A stretch of 64,000 bases of DNA from Chaetomium olivaceum (GCA_039881045.1 JAYWVB010000064.1:62001-126000), one strand, 5' to 3'. Shown: positions 32,138-44,262, numbered from the stretch's first letter. Numbers and translations are program-made. Notes: generated by a model not told the origin, from the sequence alone.

Positions 32138-32886
32138 TTACATATCAGCCCCGTCCATATTGATATGAGTCCAGTCGGCAAACGCGCTCCGCTTGAACTT
32201 AACGGCACCGGTCGCAACTGGCTTGCCCTGGCCACTCTTGAAGTCGTCGTACGTGTTGTACACGGTCGCCTTGTGCGTACTTCCGAGCGTCAACGCCAGG
32301 CCGGGCGCGCTGAGGATGACATTGCCCTCGTCGTCGAGGACTGGGCGCGGATGATTTTGATTCGTTAGCAAGTGCTGGTGGGGGGTGTTTTCTATTTTCG
32401 AAAGAAGAGGGAGAGAAACCGTACAGCGGATGAAGGCCGTGCTCAAAGACGTCATCTAGCACGGCCACGACGCCCTTGGCAAGCTGGTCGCCGGCCAGCT
32501 CGAATCTGAGTTCGACGCAGTCGGCGCTGATCTGGGCGTTGGGCGACGTGCGGAGGACGTGGTCGATGTGCGGCTCAGCGCGGGAACCGTAGAGGTAGAA
32601 GGGCATGCGGTCGGGGTAGACGTGGTCGAGCGCGGCGTAGGCCATCGACTCCTTGACGACCACGCGCAAGTTGGTCAAGTTGAAGATGGCCAGCGGCGGG
32701 GTACCGGGAGCCGGGATGCCATCATCCATGCGATATTGGATGTCGTCGCGCCGCGGCTAGCAACTCATCGAGCGTGGCCGCTGCGACGTTGGCCGTCGTG
32801 TAGAACTTGTCCGGATTAGCGTCGCGCAGCTCCTGGTACTGGTCACGGATGCTACCCGGTGATCCAGTCAGTATATAGTCATTAGT
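32138..32886 (-). pseudogene. Unrecognised gene fragment, 5'-truncated
   Basis: Clearly protein-like codon use but no family recognised. The upstream piece reads SIRDQYQELRDANPDKFY...TLDELLAAAR (32870-32750). A frame change follows, then MAYAALDHVYPDRMPFYLYG and FELAGDQLAKGVVAVLDDVF (32729-32440). After an intron-like stretch (GTACGG...GCCCAG, about 32430-32348) a last exon has DEGNVILSAPGLALTLGS and ends FADWTHINMDGADM with TAA at 32138. The phase across the intron does not match by one base. The 5' end stops at the LTR-like repeat at 32887. It is probably a broken host gene; intracellular or secreted location cannot be told. Confidence 0.5.
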
Positions 32887-33073
32887 TCTGGAGAGCTCTG
32901 GAGTTCTCCAGTTAGCAATCACAGCTACAGTTCGCTACAAGCTCGCAAGCCTACTGTTGAGACAAGTCTATTGTTGTGCACCTTTTGGCTGCACCGAACC
33001 TAAGCATCCTTTGCAGTGTACCTTCACCGAAGCTGAACCCTAACAGGATAGGATCCTCGAGAGGTTCGTCACA
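32887..33073 (-). repeat. LTR-like repeat, partial copy
   Basis: Reverse-oriented match to 15241-15430, beginning at 33073 (TGTGACGAACCTCTCGAGG on the minus strand) and ending near CTCCAG. It separates the unknown gene fragment from the MULE pseudogene and truncates both. Confidence 0.7.
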
Positions 33074-35549
33074 CGCGGCTCGGTCGTTTGGGCGAGGGTG
33101 GTTGGTCGGCCACCTCGACCACGATTTGGGGCTACGTCTCCGCCGCCATCTCGCGGTCCCTCGGCAGTGCCGTTCGACTTTCTTAAAAGTTAACCTATTG
33201 TAAAATTCTTCTCCTTTTAAAGAGATTGATCTCAAGGGTCTTGATACGCCTCTCCGAGAAATGACTTGGGGAAGCTCGCCTAGATACTCAGCATCGTCAC
33301 GTGCACACGCCTCGATGAAGTCCCTCTCCTGGTCGTGCAGCATATTGGTAATGGCCTCGACAAGACGGTACAGATGACTCATGCCGTTCAGGAGGTAAGA
33401 CTTGACGTTGTTGTTGCTCGCTTCCGTCCCAGAGGTAACCCGGCACCCGAAGTTGCGATACTTCCGGATAAAGCAACGGGCCCATTGCTCCCTTACAGGT
33501 ATATAGGTCCTGCACAGGTACAACAAGATCGCCTTCTGGTTACCGAACTCCTTACAAAGATTTGCCCACGACCTGTCATGCTCCGCCTCGGTCTTTGCAA
33601 AAACAACCAGCTTCCACAGCATCACAACGCCCTGGTAAGTGTGTGGGGGGGTTTGGAAAACCGGTTAGGCTCAGAGTCGCAGACCATCGCCCTGTCGCTT
33701 GGTGTTAGGGTTGCCTGGTCAGGGGCGCCTTCGGCGCCATTCTCCTGGTCACTACCATCGTCTGCCCCTCCTCGTATCCACTTCTGCTTTGCATTGAGTA
33801 AGACATTGGAAATGATGTGGTGGATGCAGATCTGTTGTTAGCTCTCGGGGAACTACTCGCCCAAATCCCTTTTCGTCTGGTTATCGAAATATGTGAGGAT
33901 TGTATCGGGTAGCCGGATGCTGTGTTGGATGGCTAATTGCCGGATGGCATAAGCGAGAAACTGGAAGCCTTCTAACCGCTCGTTGTCGATAAGGCCAAAT
34001 GCAGCATTGAAGACAGTCCCCAGGCAAGTCTGGCCAATGGTTTGAAAAAGAGGGAGCTTGAAGCGATTCGTGTTGTACGTGTTGTTAAAGCTGAGGACTT
34101 CTGGGAACCGTTGCCATATGCGGATACAGTACGGAAATGTCCACACAGGACCGACAAGGAGATTTGGCTCCGCTTCCGACCATTTTACCACATAAGGGAT
34201 GTCCTTCTCGTCGAAGATCTTGATCAGCGCAGCCGTGGGGTTGTAGCTGTTTAGCTTCTGGCGGTTAACGAGGGCTCTGGCGTTGTAGATGTCCCTGCGA
34301 GTGAGGGCGGAATCTGTATGTTGGTTATTGACGATGCTTCTGACGTCTCGTGCTCGGATACCGACTCGGCGACTTGTCGCCTCAATGGTTGCCTTGACAG
34401 AATCGGTGAGCTTCCGGTGGCTAGGATGGGCAGAAGGGTCGGTACTGGAATGGTGATTATGCTCGGGATGACTAGCATCTGCAGGCCAACGTAAGACCCA
34501 TCGATAATCATTCTCCGGCAAAGAGACAGCAAAAATCCTCCATTTGCAGCCGCATTTTCTAGACTGCCGTTGTCGAATACCAGCACCTTCGCTTTTCCTT
34601 AGTTCGCCGTATCTATCACACTTGAGGGTATAGCGTGACAGCCGACCTTTGATGAGATAGCACTGCCGTTTGACAATGCCAAATCCGTTGGCTTTTGCAA
34701 AGGCATTTACCCGATCAAAAAGAGCCTCGAATGTTGGTTCGGGATTACCTGGGACCAGGGGAATCGGTATCGTATTCGGCCGGCTAGGACTTGACATCGT
34801 ATCTCGGCCCTCGCGTTGCTCTTCCTGCTCACGCTGGAGCTGGGCGCTTGGTGACAAACTCGCTCGGGCGCGAGAGTGGTGGCTGCCGGTCGGGGATCGA
34901 CTCCATGTGATTCGTTCGCGAACAGTCCGCTCACGTGAAATGGTAGAACCATCTTGCGAAGTAATCTTCTCTCGCAATATGGTAGTCTTCTCTTGAGTGA
35001 CGTTCAACTCAGGAGACGCCCGGTCGGACGAGCATCCAGACGAAGCTAGATGTAACTCCGTATCCTCTTCCTTGTGGATCTCGAGCGCACTGCGGAATAT
35101 GGTATCGAGACCCCTCAACCGAGTCCTCCTATCCTTCTCTTGCTCCTTTGTATCTCGTCGCGCTTGCATTCGCTCACTAAAATCCGGGCCTGGTAAGGCC
35201 AGCTTAACATGGTCGGGAAATTGAGGGAGAGAAATATCTCGGAGTCGTTGCGCAGTTCCCACCAGGGCTCGTCTAACCCTTGGGAACCATGGGGTCGGGG
35301 TATTGTCGTAAAATGTGCCGGGGGGTTGGTCGCAAAGAGATTGTACAAGGCATCATCGTCGCCATAGCCGTACCATTCCTCAGGGTCCGGCCCTAAGCTG
35401 CTGTTTGAAGACAGAGGCCTGGTCTGCTCCCGCGCATCGGAGGTATCGCGTCGGAGTCGCTTCTGGGATAAGGATTACGCTTCATCCAGGCCGGCAATAT
35501 CCTGTCTAGTTCGGGATCGCTTTCGGGAGCTGTTGGAAAGGCGAGGCAT
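33074..35549 (-). pseudogene. MULE (Mutator-like) transposase with FAR1-type DNA-binding domain
   Basis: Starts MPRLSNSSRKRSRTRQDI (35549). A basic Ser-rich N-terminus is followed by a FAR1/WRKY-GCM1-type zinc domain (KRQCYLIKGRLSRYTLKCDR...RKCGCKWRIFAV...HPEHNHHSS, about 34700-34420). The MULE core follows: FPEVLSFNNTYNTNRFKLPL (about 34110), FQFLAYAIRQLAIQ, then after stops QQICIHHIISNVLLNAKQKW, VREQWARCFIRKYRNFGCRV and TEASNNNVKSYL (about 33490-33390). Lesions: a TAA near codon 25, TAG and TAA near 33840-33855, a frameshift in a C-run near 33645, and truncation at 33074 by an LTR-like repeat. The first catalytic Asp (usually FDNTY) is Asn, and the second is Tyr. Terminal repeats were not identified. 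Confidence 0.85.
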
Positions 35550-35930
35550 TATGTGAAGACAAGGACGATGCTGACGTCGGTTGGAGCTGGCAGACTATTG
35601 GCAGCTGGCAAATCTGGAGAGAATGCGGCAGAATTTTGAGGGGAGAACCCCTGCTTAACAGAAGATTTTGAGCCAATAGGAGCTTCGGTATTGCCCTGCC
35701 CGGATAACACCCCGCCCGTGTATCGATTGTGCCCTGCCCATAATATATCAATTGCCATGTCATAACTATGCCTGTGGTCATGACTGTGGTCATGCATACG
35801 TCACAGGCCTCTGCTCCAGTACTTGAGCACGTCTGCACCTGTCATCTAGATCTTGCTCTCTTTGTAGCAATATCATTTTTGTATGACCTAACCTTGGTAC
35901 CCGTCACAATATTACACCGCCTTAACGCTA

Positions 35931-37777
35931 ACGTACTTGCATAACGAGTGGCCCACCATAACGAGTGGGCCACTTTTCTTCCTTTTGTAACCTCCCAACT
36001 TCATCACGAATTTCCTTCACAATGCAAAATGGAACCTCTTCCAAAAGAGAGTCGTATAATCCTTGCGCTTGAAGCTCTTAAAAAAGACTCTAAACTTTCC
36101 GTACGGAAGGCTGCTACGATCTACGAGATTCCACGAAGCTCACTGCGACACCGACGCGCTGGAAAGCAACCACGACCAGAAATACCAGCTAACCTTCGAA
36201 AATTGACCGACTTGGAGGAACAAGTCCTTCTTGAGAGGGTACTCGACCTTGATGCGCGAGGATTTCAGCCCCAGCTCTCGGACCTTCGAGAAATGGCCGA
36301 TCGCCTTCGGGCCGCACGCGGCGCGTCGCCCGTCGGACCCCGATGGGCAAACGGTTTCGTAAAGCGACATTCCAAGGTTACAACGCGTTTCCGACGTCAA
36401 ATCGATTATCAGAGGGCCCAATGCGAAGATCCCGAGGTAGTAAACGCGTGGTTTCGGGCTCGTACGCAACGTAATCGACAAATACGCGATCCAAGAGGGG
36501 GATATCTACAACTTCGACGAGACTGGGTTCCAGATGGGCATGCTTTCGAGTGCAAAGGTCGTGACGAGCTCCGAGCGCCGTGGGAGGCCGCGCACAAAGC
36601 AGCCTGGCAATCGGGAGTGGGTTACGGTGATCCAAGCTGTGTGTGCGGATGGCTGGGTCGTGCCGCCGTACTTTGTCGTCAAGGGGAAAAACCACCTCCT
36701 CCCCTGGTACCAGGACAGCCGATTCCAGCCCGAATGGAGAGTCCACACAAGCGAAAATGGCTGGACAACAAATGAGATTGGCGTCGATTGGCTAAAACAT
36801 TTCGACCAGGCTACCAAACGCCGTACGAGAGGGGTACATCGACTGCTTATCCTCGACGGCCACGAAAGCCACCCTCGATCGACTTCGAAGATTTCTGCAA
36901 GGCCAACAACATTATTACACTTTGCATGCCTCCCCATTCTTCCCACTTTCTCCAGCCCCTCGATGTTGGGTGTTTTAGTCGGCTTAAGGCCTTGTACGGC
37001 AAGCAGATTGAGCAGATGATGCGGATGCAGATCACCCACATTACGAAGGAGACTTCTTCGACGCGTTTGTCGAGGCATTTCACGCTTCCGTCACAGCGAA
37101 CAACATACGAGCGGGCTTTAGAGCAACTGGCCTAGTTCCTTTTGACCCTGAATTGGTAGTTTCTTGCCTCGACCCTAAGCCACTTACCCCATCTCCTCCA
37201 AACTCGCGTCCCGGAACAGCCTCGACCTGGGCCCTGAAGACCCCATCCAATGCGTACGACGCGACCAAGAGCTCCATCACTCTCAAGCGGAAGATCGAGA
37301 ACCCTCCGATTCACATTTTCGACATCATCGACTTGCAGGCCAAGAGCATCTCAAAGTTGGCACATGAAATGGTGTTGCTCCGAGCTGAGGCCCAGGAACT
37401 TCGTACAGCAAATGAGCGACTAAGCAAGCGCCGTAGGACAAAGAAAACGCGTCTGCAGGAAGGAGGATCACTTAGTTTAAAAGAGGCAAGGGTTTGATGG
37501 CTGATCGGGGACTTGGTGATAAGGACTGCGAGGAAACGTCTGGGAGTAGTGGTTGTATAACAGTGGGTGGGCCACGCATTCGGCTCTGCAGCAACTGCAA
37601 GAAGCCCGGCCACAATGCACGAACATGTCAAGTAGTTTGTGAGACATCTGAAGATGGTGATACCGAGTAGTTTCAATTGATTTGAGTTGTTGTGGCTGAA
37701 TTGACTTACACGAGGTGGTTGAGGTCCGGGAAAAGTGGCCCACTCGTTATGGTGGGCCACTCGTTATGCAAGTACGT
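35931..37777 (+). mobile_element. Pogo/Fot1-type DNA transposon, structurally complete
   Basis: 48-bp perfect terminal inverted repeats (35931-35978 and 37730-37777) start ACGTACTTGCATAACG. Each contains the word ATAACGAGTGG(C/G)CCAC twice, probably the transposase-binding sites. TA target duplications are at 35929-35930 and 37778-37779. Length is 1847 bp, normal for Fot1-like elements. Identical TIRs imply recent movement despite a damaged gene. Confidence 0.93.
36029..37632 (+). pseudogene. Pogo transposase (DDE) with C-terminal zinc knuckle, frameshifted
   Basis: Starts MEPLPKESRIILALEAL. An N-terminal helix-turn-helix (SVRKAATIYEIPRSSLRHR) is followed by a CENP-B-like second half (RAARGASPVGPRWANGFVKR). 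The catalytic core has YNFDETGFQMG (first Asp, about 36510), LLILDGHESH (second Asp, about 36850) and FLQPLDVGCFSRLK (third Asp, about 36960). Next come a helical tail with LRTANERLSKRRRTKKTRL and a knuckle CSNCKKPGHNARTC (about 37587-37628). Frame changes near 36455, 36870 and 37055 break the product, and the frame ends at TGA 37497 before the knuckle. With intact TIRs the copy could be moved by a transposase supplied elsewhere. Confidence 0.85.
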
Positions 37778-37779
37778 TA

Positions 37780-38483
37780 TTCCAAAACTAATCTGCAGAA
37801 TCAGGCTCTGTTAAACCGGGGCCTCGTGAGGTTTGCGTAGGACGTTACCCAACATGTTCGTCAAACCATTTTGGGTTTCCAATGTAATGAAGTTCTTACC
37901 TTACACGACATGGGCGAGCCAGGCCGCGTCTCGGAGGTGCTCGTATACCTCCCAGGTGCGTATAATTATTGGCTGGCCAGTTCCGTTATCAAGTGATTCG
38001 AGTTGTGGAACTTGAGCCTTGTATGTCACCCCCGGCTCGGCCGTAGCACTCGCAGGTTTATGTGTCAAACAAGACATCCTAACCATGTGAGGATAAATCT
38101 GGATTTATGGTAAGAATGAATATGCTGCTAGCATCCGCCATCCCATACTGTGTACTTGTGTGGTACTTCGGAGACTTTGCTTTTGTCCCACCTGTGGTAT
38201 GTGTCAACAGTGTCCGATACAGGCGTTCACCTGTTCGTTGTTGTTTGGTGCTGCCTGCCTAAAGACAATTTGCTCGCACCCGAAGTGCCAAAGAGAGGCT
38301 TGCGCGGTTACTCTCTCAGGCCACGCCACTGGCTCCGAACTCACCAAGGTGTGAGTGATCACGCCCTTATTTTGTTGCGACCACGCGGTCCCGCAGTTGA
38401 ATACTCGAATCTGATTAACCCTTGTCTACGTGGCCACTTTTCTAACCAAGGCAGACATCTGACTTACAATGAGCTACGAGATT
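37780..38483. other. Intergenic, no gene recognised
   Basis: About 700 bases between the pogo element and the STAND gene. One minus-strand stretch (38086-37901) looks weakly protein-like and is followed by a GTAAG donor, but no family is recognised. Confidence 0.35.
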
Positions 38484-41400
38484 GACTCCAATGCCCTCCT
38501 CTTCACAAGACCCGGAGGGAACCAGCTAGAGTAGGCCGTCACCCTGGTAAACGCGATCCTAACCATGCTTCTAACACCGTCAGCATCATTGCTATCAATG
38601 GTATTTACAAGGATAGGGACCCTTCGCGGCCATGGACATCCCTGAGCCAATTCCTTTCTGACGACCAGAGATCATGGCTAGAGAAATGCCTCCTAAACCA
38701 CTATGGGGGGCGGCTTTTGGTCATTGGAAACCAATTAAACACCGGCAACGATAGCACTTGGCGTGACATGCTTGATGATGGCCGGAGAGTTTCGGTGTTG
38801 ATAAAAAAGTTCCGCGAAAGAAACTCTGCGGTATGTATCATCTGGTTATTGATTGGGTTTTGAGGGCAGGGGCGAATTCATAGACTGACTTCATGGAAGC
38901 ATCCACAGCGCGTTGTATTTCTCTACCAAAGAGTTGGAGGCTTCATACTGCTTAAGGTTAGAGGTCCTCAGATAAACTTTATGGCTCCGTTGAAATTTGT
39001 TAACACGCACACCACCCAGGCTTTGGGCAGTATGACCACCGAGGAGAGACACCAACTTGGCACGGTCGTGGTGGTTTTTTTTGGGACACCGCTGAACTCA
39101 AATGACCGCAACAAACTGAAAAATAGACTTCAACTCTCGCGAGGACTTTGCTTGGGTTCCGATAACCGCAAGCACGCCGTTCTTGACGATTCAACCCTTG
39201 AGGAAATGCTCAACTGTCTTGATCTGCTTAAATCTACGAGCTTTCGGGTCCTCTCAGTGTATGAGAATATAGAGACCAAGCCTTTGAAAGCAGGTTGGAT
39301 TAGGAGGAAGAAGCATATTGTATGTATGGCTCAGCCCCCCAGGTCTTCGGGCTTTACAGACAGACTTCCTAACTCATGTGTCACACTTCAGGTACCAAAG
39401 CACATGGCAGAATCAGAAGGGTTTGGCTCTATCGGACTCCATCTTGATCACTACAACATTGCTAGATTGGACGAGTCTCATTTCCAAGTACTGAACGCAA
39501 AGTTAGCGGGATTCCTTCCTCCTTCACCGCCATCTCCGTCTGGGGCAAGTACGTATTTGAAGCCAAAAGGCTCGGTGGAAGCGCAACCTTCGACGGCGAG
39601 AATCAATACGCAAATTCTCCCGATTCCAGTTCAGGGTTCAGGGGCGACCACTAACCCCAACAATCCGAATCCCACCATCAACCAGCATCGTATGTTCTCT
39701 TCCTTGTATGATTACCTGGATCATACACTGATCGTTTCAACACCTGGTTTAGAAAATACCCTTCGGAGGACCATACCAAGTCACCGTTCCCCGACAGTGA
39801 ATAAAACTGTATCTGTGCCATGCTTCCATTCTGATTTCCCTCAAAACCCATATTTTGTGGGCAGAGAGGACGTCATGGCCTCTATAGATGAGCATCTCTT
39901 CAGGCAGCGTAAGGTGGGAAGTCCCAGTTCACCGCAAACGGCGGCTTTCGCAATATGCGGTCCCGCTGGCCAAGGCAAGACTCAAACGGCAGTCAAGTAT
40001 CTTCATGACACTCGGGATCAGTTTAAGGTGTCGCTATTGGTGTCAGCAGACACTGCTACCAAGCTCATGGAAGGTCTTCGCCGGTTCGCCCAGTTGCTGG
40101 GTCTCACAGAGATGCTATCCAATGAGCCACGGCGGGATGTCGATAAGCTGCGTAGTTGGCTGAAGACAACTAGTGAGTAGAGAAAACCTGTCTACTTTTG
40201 TCCATGGGATGTGACTGACGGCTGGGGCAGCATATCCGTGGCTTTTGGTTATCGACAACGCGGAAGATCCATGTTTGGTTAATGACTTGTGGGTCGACTC
40301 CAACGTGGGTTCGATCCTCATCACGTCAAGGAATACTGTATTCTCTTCATCGACGGTAGCGGGCTACGGCTGTGATCTCGGGAATTTGAACCCCGACCTC
40401 GCAGTAGCAATGCTGAGGGCGCAAGCGGACTTTAACCTAGCCGGGAATCAGGACGACAGGGAAGCGTTGCAGATCGTCAAACGCGTCGATTTCCCTCTTG
40501 GCATTCAGCTTGCCATCGGCATCCTAAACGAAGCCAGATGTTCCTTTGCGGAGTATAACGCGCAGTGGGCAACTGCCCGCGATGTTTTTCGTGAGGGAGA
40601 CATGAGCCGCCTCCATCGACACTTCGCGCCATACCCATCTTCACTCGACCAAGTATACCGAGCGTCGGTTTCAAGAATCGACCCCGGGCCTGCTCTCATG
40701 CTCCAGATCTTCTCGCTACTCGATCCAGACAACATCCAGGAGGGTGAGCTCCTTGCCGACATTCCTAAATGTGCCCCCGGATGGTTGACTGCTTTGTCTA
40801 AAAGCCGAATCAGTTATCGGCGAGACCTTGTCGTCAGGAGCCTTGTCACCCCCAAGAACAGCAACGGACACACCATAGCCTCTCTCAGTATGCACCGGCT
40901 TCTCAAAGCCGCGGTTCAGTCCTACATGACCGAGGATAGCATCCAGATGGCGTTTGACGGAGCTGTGTAGCTTATTTCGTCCAAGATAACGCACGTATGG
41001 GCATCAGACTAGGCGCAGGTGGGCAAGTTGTTCAAGGAAATGCTGCCGCACGTTCACGCCATCCATGCATTTTTCAAGGACGCGGAGATGTCCTCCGCAA
41101 GCCAAGCGCAACAATTACGACTCCCCATCGGGTTTATCAGGATGCTGCATCGGGCAGCCTCGTAAGTACTAGTAGCATCCCAATTCAAACGTCGCAATCC
41201 TAAATGTCCTTCCCATGGGTTGCTACCACTAGCACTCTAACCAAAATCACAGGATTGCATACCGGCGCAGCACGCTAAAAGACGCCCTGGTGCTCCTGGA
41301 GACAGCTCAATACCTCCTCAAGAATGAGCGACCGAGAATTGACGGTGACGATGCCGCTATAGTCAGGGAGGAGGTGGATTGTTGTCACTCCCAAGCCCGC

Positions 41401-42327
41401 ATCCACGCCGAAATGGCGGAGTTTGACCAGTCCCTCTTTTTCTTCCAGAGGGGCTGGGATCTTTCCGAAGGCCAAGACGACGGCATCACAACCCCATGGC
41501 CATACGGAGAAATGCGCTTCGCTCTGTGCGGTGGGATTGCAAATTCACTCAACGGGCTGGGCCGGAACGATGAGTCCGAGGTCAAATACCAAGAATACCT
41601 CGCACTCAACACGTTTGATGAGTGGACCATTTACGAGATTAACATGCACCGCTGCCAGTGGCTCGGTGGGAAGCTCGAAGCAGCAAGCGCCGGGCTGGAG
41701 AATTTTCTCGAACGCCGGCGTGTAGCCAGAGGGCCTGCATGTGATGATACGGAAGGGTTCTTGTATGCTGCCCTACGCTTCGTCTACCACACATCTAATC
41801 GAAGTTTTGCTAACTCAACAACGCAGAAATGGGTCGGCTCACTACATTCTCGAGAACATCAGGGTTGACCAGGGGAGGCTGGACGAGGCATACGAGCTGC
41901 ACAAAATTGCGCTGGAATGTTGGAGAGATAAAAGTTATGGAAGGGATCACCACAAGACGGGGGACGCCACCCACAAACTCGGATGGCACCTGGCCAGGAT
42001 GGGCAAGGACGAAGAGGCGCTGTGAGTCAAAGCGACCGTTTTGATGACACAACGCTATGAAAATTGCAACTAATCGGCTCGTGCAGGTTCAGTTTTGACG
42101 AGGCATTGCGGATTTACCAATCTGGCTCAGATCAGGCCCTTCGCGAGCCCGAAGTTGCGCGGGCATCGCTTCATAGATCCAAGGTTCTTCGGAGGCTCGG
42201 GCGGTTTCATGATGCGGATGCTGATCGAGAGACGGCGGTCGCGTTTCTGAAGAAAACGCAAAATCCGAAACAGGGGTGCCCTGATGACAAAGTGTTTGAA
42301 GAGGTTATTAGTCCATGGGCTAGGTAA
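38484..42327 (+). pseudogene. STAND (NLR-like) protein: SesB-like lipase domain, NB-ARC, TPR-like repeats
   Basis: The N-terminal part (from about 38590: IIAINGIYKDRDPSRPWTSL) resembles the alpha/beta-hydrolase 'SesB' domain of fungal STAND proteins. RVVFLYQRVGGFILLK stands where GHSLGG is expected, so the nucleophile Ser is lost; VVVVFFGTPLNSND follows. The NB-ARC starts at NPYFVGREDVMASI with P-loop CGPAGQGKTQTA (about 39955). After an intron come Walker B WLLVIDNAED (40240) and the sensor GSILITSRN; ASLSMHRLLKAAVQ closes the domain. A TPR-like helical repeat region runs 41270-42327. Two TAG codons (40968 and 41010) interrupt the linker where CAG is expected. Such proteins act in non-self recognition and programmed cell death. 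The start is uncertain. Confidence 0.75.
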
Positions 42328-42564
42328 GGAGATGGGAAATGGACCATGACGGAGGATTGGAAGGCAATGTGGCCGGGACTGCATCGGTACCTAAGGTACG
42401 AGTTGTCTGGCAGAGGACTTCAAGTTCGGGTAATATTGTACACCAGGGTACTCTGATCCTCGCCCCCGTGGGCTTCCAATTAAGGTACCTAGCCAGTGCA
42501 AAGATACAGACATTACCTAGTAACCAAGTAGAGGGTGGCTCGTGTATTTGGACCGTACTAGCCA

Positions 42565-44262
42565 TTACAGTTCGGGCTGATCATGCTCCCTCTCCGCTGT
42601 GAAGAACTCTGCTATTTTTTGACCGGCGTAGTTGAACGCCACGGGGAGGAACATGCAAAATATGGTGAAGGGAATAACCGAGTAAATGAAGTCCTGAACG
42701 CCAGGCTTTGGATCATCAAAGACATCGACGTTCATCCCAAAGCAGGCAGCCATCAAACTGGCCGGGAGGAAGATGTATGCCAGCCACGTCACCCCTCGTA
42801 CCCTCTCCTGCTGCTCTAACGACTTTTGCGACTCTCGGATGCTCATGGTGTTCACCTCAAACTGAAGGAGTTCACCAATATCGTGCGAAAGGGAGTCTGC
42901 CTCCTGCAGCAAGTCGCACATCTCCTTCTTTACCCTTGCAGACATATCCAGGACGCGCTCTCGGTCCCCATCCTTCATGTCTTTGTTCACCGGCCACTCC
43001 AGGTTGGGCCGTGACTCGACAAACCGGATGGCTTCCCGTATATATCGACGGCCCCGGTCGACGAGCGCTTTGTCGCTCTGCAGCCACAAATTCTTCTCTT
43101 CAGGTAGGGGCGAATTCTCGTGGAACTGCCGAAGGAAGCTGAAGAGTCGAAGCCAGGATAACATGAAGGTGTCAAGGAGATCGACTGCTAGAATGAAGGG
43201 ATCTTCCACAGCCAAGGCTCGGTCGGTTTCATCTAACTGCAAGTCATCATTTTCACCTCGCGAGACAAAAGGGTCGGCAGCGGTGAAGTCCCTCGAATCA
43301 CGAACGTCCTGGTGAGGCCTCGGTAACTCAATGGTCTCAAACGCGCAGTGCCCGTATCTCGTCATAGGGAAAATTTGGCAAGGTAGTCTCTGACTTGGAG
43401 TCGGTTTCCTCCAAGGCGCTCTGTCGCTGGGGGACCCGGCGTCGGTCATGATGATGGCCGCCCACGATGCTCCCGGGGCGGGAACGACACAGCAAAAGAC
43501 TTGCTGCTCGATGCTGAAGAAATGCTGGCCGTGGACGTTGACCTTTCAACATTGCTCTCTACCAAAAGCAGCCCCGTTCTCGACGAGGAGGTCGAGGCTG
43601 TATTGTCTCGTTCTTTCGTCAATTGTCCGCTGCAGCCAGGTACGATCATCGGCGAGGAAGAGACGCCTGGAATTGTCGGATATTCCTCCCACTACTTTGG
43701 TTTTCGTTCCCCATGTTCCAAGCGACACCAGACGAAGGGAAAGGCAAGGCCAATTGGGTGTCGGGGGGGTAAGCAGTTGAAAAGCTCCCGGCAGGTTGAG
43801 TTGTGCCAGCAGGATTTCAGGCCGCATGCGGTAGTATCTGTGAAGAGCCTCAAGGTACGAGGCCATAGGTAACCCACGAAGAAGCACGATGGCCGGGGTT
43901 CCATGATAGGAGGCCAGTGTACCGTCTCCCGGTTGAGGGCAGGGGGATCCAACAGTTGCTGTGGCTCCCAGGTACTGAAAAGCCGATAGGACCTTGGCGC
44001 TCTAGTCTTGTGGGAGCTTAGGTACAGCGTCTGGCTTTTGAGAAAGACCGCGGATAATTTCCACGCCACGGGGAAGCAATCCGTGGTAAAGGAGACCGGA
44101 TCGGGCCACCATCCGCAGCCGTTGCTTCCAGGGTATGTCGGCATCATTTCGGTCCATGTTGTGACTTGATTGATGGCGCCAGCCGCATACCATCGACAAC
44201 AATGAGAAGCAGAGATGGGGTAAAAGGAAAATGGTGTGATCATCCTGGGTTTCCCAGAGCAC
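42565..44262 (-). pseudogene. CorA-like membrane protein with two premature stops
   Basis: The C-terminal third carries the CorA-type signature: VRGVTWLAYIFLPASLMAAC, then FGMNVDVF in place of the GMN motif, then a second membrane segment IYSVIPFTIFCMFLPVAF. Upstream a long helical region (LLQEADSLSHDIGELLQFEV) forms the cytosolic stalk, and YLEALHRYYRMRPEILLAQL (about 43860) is typical of the N-terminal domain of these fungal proteins. The single frame runs from about 44262 to 42565, broken by TAG at 44002 and TGA at 43546 (CAG/CGA-to-stop type). It probably encoded a two-helix divalent-cation channel-like protein of uncertain function. The start codon is uncertain. Confidence 0.7.

Noticed and set aside
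10000..38000. A complete Starship giant element
   Set aside because: Only a dead recombinase relic is present; no boundaries, target site or typical cargo genes are identifiable.
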